A program made the position numbers and the translations under genes. From Planctomycetota bacterium (GTDB lineage: Bacteria > Planctomycetota > Planctomycetia > Pirellulales > JADFKK01), in assembly GCA_022564995.1 (NCBI GenBank), contig JADFKK010000026.1, positions 1 to 41,850 of the forward strand: a stretch of 41,850 bases of DNA. Reading direction: 5' to 3'. Positions within the stretch are counted from its first letter, which is position 1. The number at the start of each line of letters is the position of its first letter. Below the pieces are notes generated by a model. The model saw only the letters and a list, made by a program, of their open reading frames with translations. It was not told the DNA's origin and searched no databases. Below are positions 17,132 through 24,308 of the stretch, one piece after another.

Positions 17132-17857
17132 ATGCAACCCACCGGATTTGACATCTTGCTGGAAGACGGACCGTGCCTATTGGTCAACAAACCATCGGGC
17201 GTGTTGACGCAGGCGCCGCCGGGGGTTGATAGTTTGGAGGTGCGGGTGAAGCGGTTTCTTAAACAGCGAGACGAGAAGCCAGGCGGGGTCTATCTGGGCG
17301 TGCCGCATCGTTTGGATCGGCCAGTCTCCGGGGCGATGGTGCTGGCCAAGCATGTGCGGGCGGCGCGGCGGATTTCGGAGCAGTTCGAGGCGCGGAGCCT
17401 GCGGAAGGTCTATTGGGCGTGTGTGGCGGGGCGCGTCGAACCGGCCGAAGGCACATGGCGCGACTGGCTGCGCAAAATTCCCGGTGAGGCCCGGGCGGAA
17501 GTGGTCGACGAAGCGAACCCCGAGGGGCGCGAGGCGGTCTTGCACTATCGGACGCTTGGTGTTGCCGAAGCCGGAACGTGGCTCGAAATCGAACTCGAAA
17601 CCGGTCGCACGCACCAGATTCGCATTCAGGCGGCCAGCCGCGATCACCCGATCATCGGCGACGAACTGTACGGATCGCCGACCCCGTTCGGACCTGAGCA
17701 CGACGATCGCCGGCTGCGGGCGATTGCCCTGCACGCCCGGCGATTGGAGCTGCGACACCCGATGACGCACGAGCCGGTTTGTGCCTGCGCGCCGCTGCCG
17801 GCCGTGTGGAAGACGCTGGGGTTGTCGCTCCCGCCGGACGTTCTGCAATTGCAATAA
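17132..17857 (+). CDS. RluA-family pseudouridine synthase
   Basis: The 241-residue protein isomerises uridine to pseudouridine in rRNA or tRNA. The catalytic motif HRLDRPVSG contains the nucleophilic Asp. Other family signatures are LLVNKPSGVLTQ near the start, ARSLRKVYWACVAG, LETGRTHQIRIQAA and HPIIGDELYG. The length fits the short RluA/RluC-like forms without an S4 domain. I start at ATG 17132 because the upstream in-frame codons lie in a palindromic repeat and do not resemble the family; no clear ribosome site is seen. Which RNA position it modifies cannot be told from sequence alone. It is the first plus-strand gene after the surface-protein cluster. Confidence 0.92.
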   Translation: MQPTGFDILLEDGPCLLVNKPSGVLTQAPPGVDSLEVRVKRFLKQRDEKPGGVYLGVPHRLDRPVSGAMVLAKHVRAARRISEQFEARSLRKVYWACVAGRVEPAEGTWRDWLRKIPGEARAEVVDEANPEGREAVLHYRTLGVAEAGTWLEIELETGRTHQIRIQAASRDHPIIGDELYGSPTPFGPEHDDRRLRAIALHARRLELRHPMTHEPVCACAPLPAVWKTLGLSLPPDVLQLQ

Positions 17858-17888
17858 GCGGCCGGCCGTGTTCTACTCTGAGTTGGGA

Positions 17889-17964
17889 AATACAAGCACG
17901 ACGCGCAAGCGAGTGTGTTTTTCCACACGCTGGGACTCACTCGCTTGCGCGTCGTGCTTGTATT
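17889..17964. repeat. Perfect 26-bp inverted repeat (long hairpin)
   Basis: Arms 17889-17914 and 17939-17964 are exact reverse complements (AATACAAGCACGACGCGCAA... and its partner) around a 24-base loop. The position just after the pseudouridine synthase gene would suit a transcription terminator, but there is no T-run and the arms are long. It looks more like a dispersed repeat unit. Confidence 0.8.
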
Positions 17965-18049
17965 CGTGGCACCGGCGTCCCGCCGGTGATACACAGGCGC
18001 ACGCGCCTGTGCCACGAACCATCACAGGCGCACGCGCCTGTGCCACCAT
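17965..18049. repeat. Cluster of GC-rich palindromes upstream of ileS
   Basis: Three short palindromes lie in a row: CACCGGCGTCCCGCCGGTG and two copies of ACAGGCGCACGCGCCTGT, each of the latter followed by GCCAC. They resemble the REP-like units scattered between planctomycete genes. They occupy nearly all the DNA between the preceding hairpin and the ileS start. Confidence 0.7.
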
Positions 18050-18079
18050 CAAACCGCACCAGCATTACACCTCGCACTT

Positions 18080-21000
18080 ATGTTCGACCCGGTTGAAGGT
18101 AACGTCAATTTCCCCGAGCTTGAGGGCCGCATCGGCCGGTTTTGGCGCGAGCGCGGCATCTACGAGAAATCGCTCGAGCGGCGCGAAGGCGCCCCGTCGT
18201 TTGTCTTTTACGAAGGCCCGCCGACCGCCAACGGAATGCCGCATCCCGGGCATTGCCTCACCCGGGCGATCAAAGATCTGTTTCCGCGTTACCGCACGAT
18301 GCGGGGTTACCGCTGCGAGCGGAAGGCTGGCTGGGACACCCACGGGCTGCCGGTCGAGGTCGAGGTTTGCAAAGAGTTGGGGATTCACAGCAAGGAAGAG
18401 ATCGAAAATTACGGCATCGAACGGTTTATCATCAAATGCCAGCAGAGCGTCTGGCGGTACATGAAGGAATGGGAGCGGCTCACCGAGCGGCTGGGCTTTT
18501 GGATTCACCTGGACGAGGCCTATGTCACCTATCACCAGAGTTACGTCGAGAGCGTGTGGTGGGCGCTGAAAAACTTTTTCGATCGCGGGCTGCTCTATCG
18601 CGGCCATAAGATCGTCTGGTGGTGGGCTCAAGGCGGCACGGCCCTGTCGGCCGGCGAAGTCGGGCAAGGTTATCGCGAAGTGGCCGACCCGAGCGTGTAT
18701 GTGCGGTTTCCGCTGTTGGACGATGACGGGAAGGAAACCGATACGTCGCTGTTGGTGTGGACTACGACGCCGTGGACGTTGCCGAGCAATCAGTTTGTGG
18801 CGGTAAATCCGACGCTTGATTATGCGTACGTGCGCGACAAAGACAGCGGAGAGAAACTTGTCATCGCCTGGAAACTGCAAGAGACAATCGAAAAAAAGAA
18901 GAAATGCAAATTTGATTTCATCAAGAGCGTCAAGGGCCGCGACTTATTTGGAAAACGTTATCGTCCGCCTTTCGACTGTTACTATCGCGAAAGCGGCGAT
19001 AAGCGTGCGACGTTTCGTACAGACAGACAAGGTAAGGCGACTCGTGAGCAGTATTACTGGAATGACCTCCGCCTTAATAATCAAGATGGTGCCCAAGCGA
19101 CGGTTGATTCATTGATGGCAAAGGATGAAGACGTGGTGGCTTGGCGTGTCGTTCCCGCAGGATTCGTGACGTTGGATAGTGGAACGGGAATCGTTCACCA
19201 GGCCCCGGCGTTCGGTGAAGTTGATTTTGACGTTCTTCTGAGACAACAATCTCTCTTTGAAAAGGGTGAAGGACCAGAATTGCTCTGTCCCGTCGCTCCT
19301 AACGGGAATTTTACCGAGAAAGGGCCGGAGTATTGCCATGACCGCTGGGTTCTGGATTGCAATAAGGATCTCTCGCGCGACATGAAAGCCCGCGGGCTGC
19401 TGTTTCATCAGGAACAATACCTGCACGAGTATCCGTTTTGCTGGCGGGCCGAAGAAGACCCGCTGATTCAGTATCCGCGCGAGAGTTGGTTCATCCGCAC
19501 GAAGCAGTTTAAGGACCAGATGCTGGAGAATAACGCCAAAATCAATTGGCTGCCGGAGCACATCAAAGACGGCCGGTTCGGGAATTTTCTGGAGAGTAAC
19601 GTCGACTGGTCGTTGTCGCGCGAGCGTTACTGGGGCACCCCGCTGCCGATTTGGGTTTGCCAGGAAACCGGACAGATGGAAGCCATCGGCAAATACGACG
19701 AACTGCTCGCCAAGCCGGGCATCGAAGGGACCGAAGTTTGGGAGCAAGCCAAGGCCAAGAGGCCCGAGCTGCCGGAAGACTTGAAGGTTCACAAGCCGTA
19801 CATCGACGCGGTGACCTACGATTCGCCGTTCGCCGAGGGCGCGCGGATGCGCCGAGTGACCGAAGTCATCGACTGCTGGTTCGACAGCGGCGCCATGCCG
19901 TTCGCCCAGTGGGGCTATCCGCACGTCCCCGGCAGCCAACAGCGTTTCGAGTCGCAATTCCCCGCCGACTTCATCAGCGAAGCCCTCGATCAGACGCGGG
20001 GTTGGTTTTATGGCCAGTTGGCGATCAGCACGTTGCTGTTCGGCGAAGAAACAGCCCTCGGCGGAAGCCGGGGGTCGGGGGAAGGCGATGCTGCTACAGA
20101 CGACGTTGAGCCGCAAATCCCAAATCCCAAATCCCAAATCCCAAATCCCAAAGCGACAGTCCCTCAACCCCCGGCTTCCGCCGAGGGCTGTTCCTCACAC
20201 AATCTGAAATCTGAAATCTGCAATCTGAAATCTGAATTCCCCTTCCCCCATCCCTTCCGCAATTGCATCGTGCTCGGCCTGATGCTGGGCGAAGATGGGC
20301 AGAAGATGTCGAAGAGCAAGCGGAATTACCTGGCGCCGGACGAGATTTTCGATCGTTACGGGGCCGACGCGCTGCGCTGGTATTTCTTCGCCAATCAACC
20401 GCCGTGGACGAGCGTTCGCTATAGCGAGCAGGCGATCAAGGAGAGCATCCCGGAGTTTTTGCTGCGGCTGTGGAATTGTTACAGCTTCTTCGTGATCTAC
20501 GCCAACATCGACGGATTCGACCCGGGGGCAGAGATCGCGGGCGAAGTCGAACAGTTGAACGCCGGCGACTTCGCAGCCGCGAAGACGTATCGTGCGGTGG
20601 CGGAGCGCCGCGAATTGGATCGCTGGATCATCGGCGAATTGCACCAGACCACCGCGACGGTGACCGAGCGGATGGACGCCTACGACAACTTCGGCGCCTG
20701 TGGGCAGATCATCGAGTTCGTCGACGCCCTGAGCAACTGGTATCTCCGCCGCAGCCGCGACCGCTACTGGAGCAGCGACAAGCAAGACCCCGACAAGCTC
20801 GACGCCTATTGGACGCTGTACGAGTGTTTGGTCACGACCACCAAGCTGATCGCCCCGTTCGTGCCGCACGTGGCCGATGCCTTGTGGCAAAATCTGGCCG
20901 TGACGCCATTCGGCGAGCGGACGTTAGAGAGCGTCCATCTGTGCGATTACCCGACGGCCGACACGTCGTTGATCGACCGGGAGCTTTCCGAGCAGTCGGT

Positions 21001-21739
21001 CGTGGTCCGCGAGATCGCCTCGCTGGGCCGCGCCGCGCGAATGGGAGCCGGTCTCAAGGTGCGCCAGCCGCTGGCCAAAGTTTTGGTCGTGCTGGCCGAC
21101 GCCGCACATCAGGCCTGGCTCGAATCGCACGCCCCGCTGATCGCCGAAGAATTGAACGTCAAGTCGGTCGAATTCCCGCAGCAGGCCGACCAATACATCA
21201 CCTACCAAGTGCAGCCCAATTTCAAACGCCTCGGCCCGCGGGTCGGCAAGCTGATCCCGGCCGTCAAGAAAGCTCTCGCCGAAGTCGACGGCGGCGAGCT
21301 GCTGGCCCAGCTCAAGGCCGACGGCAAAGTGTCGATCACGGTCGAAGGCGAAACCATCGAACTCGACAACGAAGACATCCAAGTCCGCCTGCAAGCCAAA
21401 GCCGGCTGGGCGGCCTCGCAAGGCTCGCACTGCGTCGTGGTGCTGGCGACGGAATTGACGGAGGAACTCATTCAGGAAGGGATCGCCAGAGACCTCGTCC
21501 GCATCATCCAAGATCGACGTAAAGAGATGAACTGCGATTTTACGGATCACATTGCGATCGGAATCGACATCGACTCGAAATCGATCGGCGCTGCCATCGC
21601 GAATCACGAACAGTACATCAAGGCCGAGACGCTGGCGGAGCGTATTGTGCAGGGGCCGTTGGATGATGTCGTTTCCGCAGAGTTCAAGCTTTCCGATGAG
21701 GTCGGAAATCTGTACGTCAAAGTGGTGTTAGACGAGTGA
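18080..21739 (+). CDS. ileS: Isoleucyl-tRNA synthetase, class Ia, with two internal insertions
   Basis: The 1219-residue enzyme charges tRNA-Ile with isoleucine in the cytoplasm. The HIGH motif appears as HPGH (residues 55-58) after GPPTANG, and KMSKS is at 742-746 in [14 protein letters not shown]. The CP1 editing domain lies between, with [10 protein letters not shown] and [13 protein letters not shown]. The sequence resembles the eukaryote-like IleS2 type ([12 protein letters not shown], then a long C-terminal region). It is longer than the usual 1030-1100 residues. About 50 residues are extra in the editing domain (near 18990-19130) and about 60 lie just before the KMSKS loop (residues 657-720), the latter encoded by a repeat element. 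Both keep the frame. No ribosome site is seen before ATG 18080. It should be essential unless a second copy exists elsewhere. Confidence 0.95.
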   Translation: MFDPVEGNVNFPELEGRIGRFWRERGIYEKSLERREGAPSFVFYEGPPTANGMPHPGHCLTRAIKDLFPRYRTMRGYRCERKAGWDTHGLPVEVEVCKELGIHSKEEIENYGIERFIIKCQQSVWRYMKEWERLTERLGFWIHLDEAYVTYHQSYVESVWWALKNFFDRGLLYRGHKIVWWWAQGGTALSAGEVGQGYREVADPSVYVRFPLLDDDGKETDTSLLVWTTTPWTLPSNQFVAVNPTLDYAYVRDKDSGEKLVIAWKLQETIEKKKKCKFDFIKSVKGRDLFGKRYRPPFDCYYRESGDKRATFRTDRQGKATREQYYWNDLRLNNQDGAQATVDSLMAKDEDVVAWRVVPAGFVTLDSGTGIVHQAPAFGEVDFDVLLRQQSLFEKGEGPELLCPVAPNGNFTEKGPEYCHDRWVLDCNKDLSRDMKARGLLFHQEQYLHEYPFCWRAEEDPLIQYPRESWFIRTKQFKDQMLENNAKINWLPEHIKDGRFGNFLESNVDWSLSRERYWGTPLPIWVCQETGQMEAIGKYDELLAKPGIEGTEVWEQAKAKRPELPEDLKVHKPYIDAVTYDSPFAEGARMRRVTEVIDCWFDSGAMPFAQWGYPHVPGSQQRFESQFPADFISEALDQTRGWFYGQLAISTLLFGEETALGGSRGSGEGDAATDDVEPQIPNPKSQIPNPKATVPQPPASAEGCSSHNLKSEICNLKSEFPFPHPFRNCIVLGLMLGEDGQKMSKSKRNYLAPDEIFDRYGADALRWYFFANQPPWTSVRYSEQAIKESIPEFLLRLWNCYSFFVIYANIDGFDPGAEIAGEVEQLNAGDFAAAKTYRAVAERRELDRWIIGELHQTTATVTERMDAYDNFGACGQIIEFVDALSNWYLRRSRDRYWSSDKQDPDKLDAYWTLYECLVTTTKLIAPFVPHVADALWQNLAVTPFGERTLESVHLCDYPTADTSLIDRELSEQSVVVREIASLGRAARMGAGLKVRQPLAKVLVVLADAAHQAWLESHAPLIAEELNVKSVEFPQQADQYITYQVQPNFKRLGPRVGKLIPAVKKALAEVDGGELLAQLKADGKVSITVEGETIELDNEDIQVRLQAKAGWAASQGSHCVVVLATELTEELIQEGIARDLVRIIQDRRKEMNCDFTDHIAIGIDIDSKSIGAAIANHEQYIKAETLAERIVQGPLDDVVSAEFKLSDEVGNLYVKVVLDE
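20051..20235. repeat. Hairpin plus heptamer arrays inside ileS
   Basis: Perfect 25-bp inverted arms at 20051-20075 and 20167-20191 enclose five tandem copies of AAATCCC (20115-20149). Directly after the second arm come five copies of AATCTGA, one with a single change (20201-20235). Such arrays normally sit between genes. Here they are translated as low-complexity sequence ([13 protein letters not shown] and [12 protein letters not shown]) without breaking the frame. Confidence 0.9.
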
Positions 21740-21833
21740 ACCGTTCTTGCGCTGTTTTGGTTGCACAGAGGTAGTATTACCGCCGATCGACGGTAGAATG
21801 AATGGGCGGTTGCAATCTGCCGCCGACGAAAGC

Positions 21834-21911
21834 CGTAGGTTATGCTTCAGCATAACAACGCATTCGCAGACCTGCCCCGCACGCGATTGTTATGCTAAAG
21901 CATAACCTACG
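21834..21911. repeat. Composite palindromic repeat upstream of the first protease-like gene
   Basis: Two palindromes, GTTATGCTTCAGCATAAC (21839-21856) and GTTATGCTAAAGCATAAC (21889-21906), are flanked by CGTAGG and CCTACG. The whole stretch is therefore also an inverted repeat with outer arms 21834-21846 and 21899-21911. A related unit lies at 17081-17098. Confidence 0.75.
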
Positions 21912-21936
21912 TCCAGGTTTCACGGGGAACGCCATC

Positions 21937-22428
21937 ATGGGTGAGATACGAATCGAAGTCTTGCTGACCAACGTCATTGATGAGGGAATCGCCCGGCGCG
22001 GAACGATCGACGCCTCGGAGGTTCGCAAGATGCCCGTCAACGCGCTGGTCGACACGGGGGCCATTCGCTGTGTTGTGCCGGTCCACGTCGTCGACCAACT
22101 AGGATTGGCGACGGTCGATCGAGCCGTGGCCGAATATGCTGACGGGCGTCAGGAAACCGTCGACGTCACGGAGCCGATCGTGTTTGAAATCATGGGACGA
22201 CGAACACGAGACGAAGCCCTGGTGTTGGGCGACGAAGTGCTGATCGGCCAGACCGTGCTGGAGAAGCTCGATCTGGTCGCGGACTGCGCCAATCAGCGAT
22301 TGCTCCCCAATCCCGACCACCCCGACCAGCCGGTGTCGAAGGTCAAATTCAACCGTTCACGGCATGACAAAAACGACGCCGCCCTACAGTCGAGAGCCGG
22401 TTGGGAAATCCAAGGCGGGAACCGCTAA
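21937..22428 (+). CDS. Retropepsin-like (clan AA) aspartic protease
   Basis: The protein has 163 residues from ATG 21937, with GGGGAA about 11 bases upstream. The catalytic motif LVDTGA lies at residues 37-42 with Asp39, followed by VVPVHVVDQLGL and the later ILG-like segment DEVLIGQTVLEKLDLVAD that closes the pepsin-like half-barrel. Such single-domain proteins are expected to work as dimers with one Asp from each chain. There is no signal peptide, so it is probably cytoplasmic; the substrate is unknown. Its stop codon lies inside a palindromic repeat, so the last few residues (GGNR) come from repeat DNA. A closely related copy follows 158 bases downstream. Confidence 0.8.
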   Translation: MGEIRIEVLLTNVIDEGIARRGTIDASEVRKMPVNALVDTGAIRCVVPVHVVDQLGLATVDRAVAEYADGRQETVDVTEPIVFEIMGRRTRDEALVLGDEVLIGQTVLEKLDLVADCANQRLLPNPDHPDQPVSKVKFNRSRHDKNDAALQSRAGWEIQGGNR

Positions 22429-22507
22429 TAAACGCTGATGAACGCTAATCAAAAAGGATGAGGATTGATCTGAATTATTAGCGTTTATCAGCGTCGATTA
22501 GCGGTTT
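22419..22507. repeat. Imperfect inverted repeat between the two protease-like genes
   Basis: The left arm (about 22419-22449) reads AACCGCTAATAAACGCTGAT... and the right arm (22475-22507) is its imperfect reverse complement, ending AGCGTCGATTAGCGGTTT. The TTAGCG/CGCTAA unit recurs within each arm. The repeat supplies the stop codon of the upstream gene. Confidence 0.75.
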
Positions 22508-22586
22508 CCTGTTTCAAACTTCGAGAGAGGTTACGGTGGAGAGACGTTGCCGTTCCAAGCAATCGAGTTCAGAGTCGAGGCATAAC

Positions 22587-23000
22587 ATGGGCGAAATCCG
22601 AATCAAGGTCAACTTAACCAACGCGGTTGACGATGACTTGGCCTCGCAAGGGCGGCTCCCGCGAGAAGAAGTGCGGCACCTCGAAGTTACCGCGGTGATC
22701 GAAACGGGCGCCGTAACAACCGTGCTTCCCGTTCAGGTCGTCGAGCAGCTCGGATTGAGTGTTCGCGGGCAGCGAGTCGCGCAGTATGCGGATGGACGAA
22801 AAGACAATGTCGGCGTCACGGGGCCGGTCCTGTTCGAGATGCTGGGTCGTAACACGCTGGAAGAAGCGCTGATTCTTGGCGACGAAGTTCTCATTGGTCA
22901 GACCATCTTGGAGAAGCTCGACCTGCTTGCCGATTGCGCGGGACAGCGTCTTGTTCCCAATCCCGAGCGTCCTGACCAGCCGGTTCTCAACGTGAGGTGA
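22587..23000 (+). CDS. Retropepsin-like paralogue with catalytic Asp replaced by Glu
   Basis: The 137-residue protein starts at ATG 22587 with GAGG six bases upstream. It aligns along its length with the preceding gene (MGEIRIKVNLTNAVDD against MGEIRIEVLLTNVIDE; DEVLIGQTILEKLDLLADCA against DEVLIGQTVLEKLDLVADCA). The active-site motif reads VIETGA, so Glu39 (codon 22701-22703, GAA) stands where the paralogue has Asp. Clan AA proteases need this Asp, so the protein is probably inactive, or acts as a partner or inhibitor of its neighbour. The rest of the fold looks intact, so it does not look like simple decay. Confidence 0.75.
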   Translation: MGEIRIKVNLTNAVDDDLASQGRLPREEVRHLEVTAVIETGAVTTVLPVQVVEQLGLSVRGQRVAQYADGRKDNVGVTGPVLFEMLGRNTLEEALILGDEVLIGQTILEKLDLLADCAGQRLVPNPERPDQPVLNVR

Positions 23001-23042
23001 GTTCTGGTTTATCCGGAATTTGCGTACGCGACGGCACCGCGG

Positions 23043-23328
23043 AAGTACCGGTGCCTCTTCTCTGTTGCAGAATGTCACCTTATTGGCTCTCCACAAGACG
23101 AGGGCACAGTAACCAGGGAAGCGCATCATGCCGGGGGTTGACTTCAATATGCTGCGGACTGAAATTACGATGGAACAAGTCCTAGCCCAACTCGGCTTCC
23201 AGCCCGCGAGTCGATCCGGAAACCAACTGCACGGCCATCGACCTTTGCGGCGCCGTAAGCCGTGAAGTCCCCTGGATCGAGCGATGGTGATACCAATCAG
23301 GAACAGAAGAGAAGAGGCACCGGTACTT
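23043..23328. mobile_element. 286-bp element with perfect 21-bp terminal inverted repeats
   Basis: The ends 23043-23063 (AAGTACCGGTGCCTCTTCTC...) and 23308-23328 are exact reverse complements. Between them lies a broken CHC2 zinc-finger gene and no transposase. I do not see a clear target-site duplication. It could be a non-autonomous mobile element, or a repeat pair that happens to flank a dead gene. Confidence 0.6.
23128..23290 (+). pseudogene. CHC2 zinc-finger (primase-like) gene with internal deletion and frameshift
   Basis: The start reads MPGVDFNMLRTEITMEQVLA then QLGFQPASRSG, which I recall as the N-terminus of short planctomycete proteins with a primase-type CHC2 zinc finger. The frame then stops early (RPLRRRKP). 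In another frame the same DNA gives AIDLCGAVSREVPWIERW and a stop, which matches the normal C-terminus of that family. The middle, with the Cys and His zinc ligands, is missing. The family match is from memory. Confidence 0.6.
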
Positions 23329-23415
23329 TGAATCGCCGCAGGACGTTGCCTCGCCCACGATACCTAAGCACTCGAAGTGTCCTTCAAACGGCGCCATCTC
23401 AGTTCGTTCTTCTTC

Positions 23416-24051
23416 ATGTCCCCATCACCCACCAACCCGCTGCCCATCGCCGTGCTCATCTCCGGCGGCGGAACCACGCTGCGGAATCTGCTGCAAAAGC
23501 GCGCCGCCGGTGAATTAGACGCCCAGGTCGCGCTGGTCATCTCCAGCGACCCCGACGCGGCCGGTTTGCGATATGCCACGGAGGCTGACATCCCCACCTG
23601 CGTCGTCGAGCGAAAATCGTGCGACACTCCCCAGGCCTTCAGCGACGCCGTCTTTAGCCCTTGCCGGGAGGCCGGGGTTCAGCTTGTCGTCATGGGCGGC
23701 TTCCTCCAACACGTCCTGATCCCGGCCGATTTCAAAAACCGCGTCGTCAACATCCACCCCGGCCTGATTCCGGCTTTCTGCGGAAAGGGCATGTATGGCC
23801 ATCGCGTACACGTTGCCGTGCTCGAGTACGGCGCCAAAGTGAGCGGCTGTACGATTCATTTCGTCGACGACCACTACGATCACGGCCCGGTCATCTTGCA
23901 GCGGGTCGTGCCGGTCGAGGAAGACGACACGCCCGAGCTTCTCGCCGCGCGCATCTTCGAGGCCGAGTGCGCGGCCTATCCCGAGGCGATCAATCTTATC
24001 GCCGGCGGAAGAGTCCAGGTCGAAGATCGCCGGGTCCGCATCCGTCCGTAG
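23416..24051 (+). CDS. purN: Phosphoribosylglycinamide formyltransferase
   Basis: This 211-residue enzyme transfers a formyl group from 10-formyltetrahydrofolate to GAR, the third step of purine synthesis, in the cytoplasm. The phosphate-binding start is PIAVLISGGGTTLRNLL. The catalytic Asn and His lie in VVNIHPGLIPAFCGKGMYG and the catalytic Asp is probably in HFVDDHYDHGPVILQ. The length fits the family. Residues upstream of ATG 23416 do not resemble the family, so I start there. It follows the repeat-bounded CHC2 remnant and is not in an operon with other purine genes in this window. A related hydrolase such as PurU is unlikely because there is no ACT domain. Confidence 0.9.
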   Translation: MSPSPTNPLPIAVLISGGGTTLRNLLQKRAAGELDAQVALVISSDPDAAGLRYATEADIPTCVVERKSCDTPQAFSDAVFSPCREAGVQLVVMGGFLQHVLIPADFKNRVVNIHPGLIPAFCGKGMYGHRVHVAVLEYGAKVSGCTIHFVDDHYDHGPVILQRVVPVEEDDTPELLAARIFEAECAAYPEAINLIAGGRVQVEDRRVRIRP

Positions 24052-24308
24052 AGCGATAGAGTAAGGCGAAAATCCGCGTAATCGGACCAACCCGATTCGC
24101 TGCCCCCCAGGCTACGGATATGGGCGTTTTCGTAGACCCTAACTATAATCGAACTTGTGGGTTGCGCTTTTCGTGATCGGCCCGTCGGCCCTGCCGGCAG
24201 CTCATCGGCCGAGTGACCCACGCTGAGGGAACACCTGGGAAGTTAGCTGTCTGAAGGAATGCGCGGCCGTTGGCATCAGTCTCCGCCGGCGGCAAAAGGG
24301 TCGGATCG

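Noticed and set aside
19109..20167. 352-codon minus-strand frame inside ileS
   Set aside because: The plus strand encodes conserved synthetase motifs throughout; the opposite frame has no family resemblance.
20115..20235. Heptamer arrays considered as a CRISPR or a slipped-strand phase switch
   Set aside because: There are no spacers, so CRISPR is excluded. Phase switching is possible in principle, but nothing in one sequence shows copy-number variation.
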